From Ophioderma brevispina (Eukaryota; Echinodermata; Ophiuroidea; Amphilepidida; Ophiodermatidae): DNA of 64,000 bases. Within the stretch, counting starts at the first letter, position 1; every line of letters starts with the position of its first letter. Shown here one piece after another: positions 63,010-64,000 of this stretch. The translations under genes were made by a program, and so were the position numbers. A model generated the notes under the pieces. It did not search any database, was not told where the DNA came from, and was given only the letters and a program-made list of their open reading frames with translations. The stretch lies in NCBI GenBank assembly GCA_023653785.1, contig JAMKCH010088206.1, forward strand, positions 81,674 through 145,673, given 5' to 3'.

Positions 63010-64000
63010 CCGTTTTAGCATACAGCAATTATGCAATTTAATTAGATCAGTACGTGGATCCTGGATTTCCTACCGGAAATATTTTAGTGAACTCCTAATC
63101 CCAACAATGCACCAACGGATGTACGAGTAGATAATCATCACTCCATGCACGCATGCGGTTTAGTGCGCCTCTTTAAACTTATTGCGCACATTTTGTGGTG
63201 CAAAAATTACAAGGCAATCAAAGAGTAACTCGTTACTGGTAAAATTAAAGTACAGCAAACAGTTTTTGCCAGTATGACAGAAAAATGGGGACCGTATGAA
63301 ACAAAACACCATGGAATATATATGCGGTATTTATTTTATCTACTCGTACACGTGGGTATTTGGGTAGGAATTCGGTAAAAAATGATTTCGGTAGGAAACC
63401 CAGGATCCATTTATTGCATCCACAAAATGCCCCTTTTAATGGCCACATGTACTTTGACCTAATGACATTTCATACCAAAAGATGAATGCCAGACTGTCTT
63501 TCATGTAGTTGAAGAAATTTTGCATCCGATTTTGTACCGTTTCAGTGATTACAGCAATTATGCATATTTAATTAGCTCATTACAGTACTAGCGCATATAC
63601 AACTTACTTTCAAATGGCAAACAAGATGCGCACATAATAGCTCTCATGCAGTTTTAGGATTTTGTGTATCCCAAGGTACCATTTCAAAATATAGCAATTT
63701 ACACTGATTTTTGCATATTTAATTAGCTCATTGCATACTTAATACCCGAAATAAGCCCAACATTTAATCAGGTTGAGAAATCTTCAGCCTGTGCCATTCC
63801 AAAAGTACATTATTATACGCCTTCTTACGGAAACTCTAGATAAAATGTGTACACAATCTCTTTTCCTTCAATGATGCAATTAGACACTTAATAGCATATT
63901 TTATGCCCAAAATGACAATTTGACCCACTTATGAGTAAAAAAAAAGATGAATGACATAGTAAGCTTTCATTTAAAGCGAAGGGAAATTTGCGATCCGATT
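63010..64000. repeat. Degenerate ~155-bp tandem repeat running off the window end
   Basis: gtaccgttt...acagcaattatgcatattta attagctcat recurs around 63,010-63,050, 63,526-63,580, 63,675-63,740 and 63,865-63,905. The phrase tttgc(a)atccgatt at 63,519 reappears at 63,986-64,000. Units are diverged. The gap at 63.1-63.5 kb is unassigned. Confidence 0.6.

Overview
This window is eukaryotic, animal nuclear DNA. It is AT-rich, coding potential is confined to short exons with GT/AG splice sites, introns are several kilobases long, and mobile elements are dense. No operons, ribosome-binding sites or long ORFs occur. The tRNA-headed SINEs, palindromic MITEs, TTAA-flanked elements and GGTCA-rich repeats point to an invertebrate, perhaps a marine one. 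The phylum cannot be fixed from what is visible.

The only host gene I can name runs on the + strand from about 8,739 to 34,033. It is the 3' half of a PP2A B56 (B') regulatory subunit of the alpha/epsilon type (PPP2R5). Six exons are recognisable, ending in a stop codon at 34,031-34,033 with an AATAAA signal 145 nt further on. The last three exons are open and in phase. The first three carry one- or two-base indels, mostly in short homopolymers. The 5' half of the gene was not found and probably lies upstream of the window.

Layout. 1-3,300: unassigned sequence, then a ~1.06 kb unit present twice in tandem. 3,300-8,738: upstream intron with a TIR element. 8,805-33,933: five introns holding nested MITEs, a satellite-carrying dispersed element in two copies (15.0-16.9 kb and 24.7-25.7 kb), a long palindrome at 18.9 kb, a GGTCA-rich tandem repeat at 27.7-28.5 kb, a TTAA-flanked element with a THAP-type zinc-finger exon at 28.57-29.31 kb, a TTTCGCG-rich TIR element at 30.3-31.3 kb and a minus-strand non-LTR reverse-transcriptase fragment at 32.0-33.5 kb. 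34,034-47,000: AT-rich 3'-UTR or intergenic sequence with a few MITEs. 47,000-54,000: accumulated transposons, including a 480-bp SINE with an 11-bp target duplication, a second non-LTR fragment, a G-rich island and a possible retroelement RNase H remnant. 54,000-64,000: TIR and fold-back elements, a C-rich island matching the earlier G-rich one in opposite orientation, and a ~155-bp tandem repeat running off the end.

No new multi-gene system is visible. The most informative points are the THAP-exon element with several TTAA/AGG-ended MITEs, which together suggest Kolobok-type transposons; the satellite-bearing dispersed element; the paired inverted G-rich islands; and an unexplained minus-strand open frame at 9.4-9.6 kb. 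Indels in the exons and between recent duplicates suggest an unpolished long-read assembly, so reading frames here should be treated cautiously.
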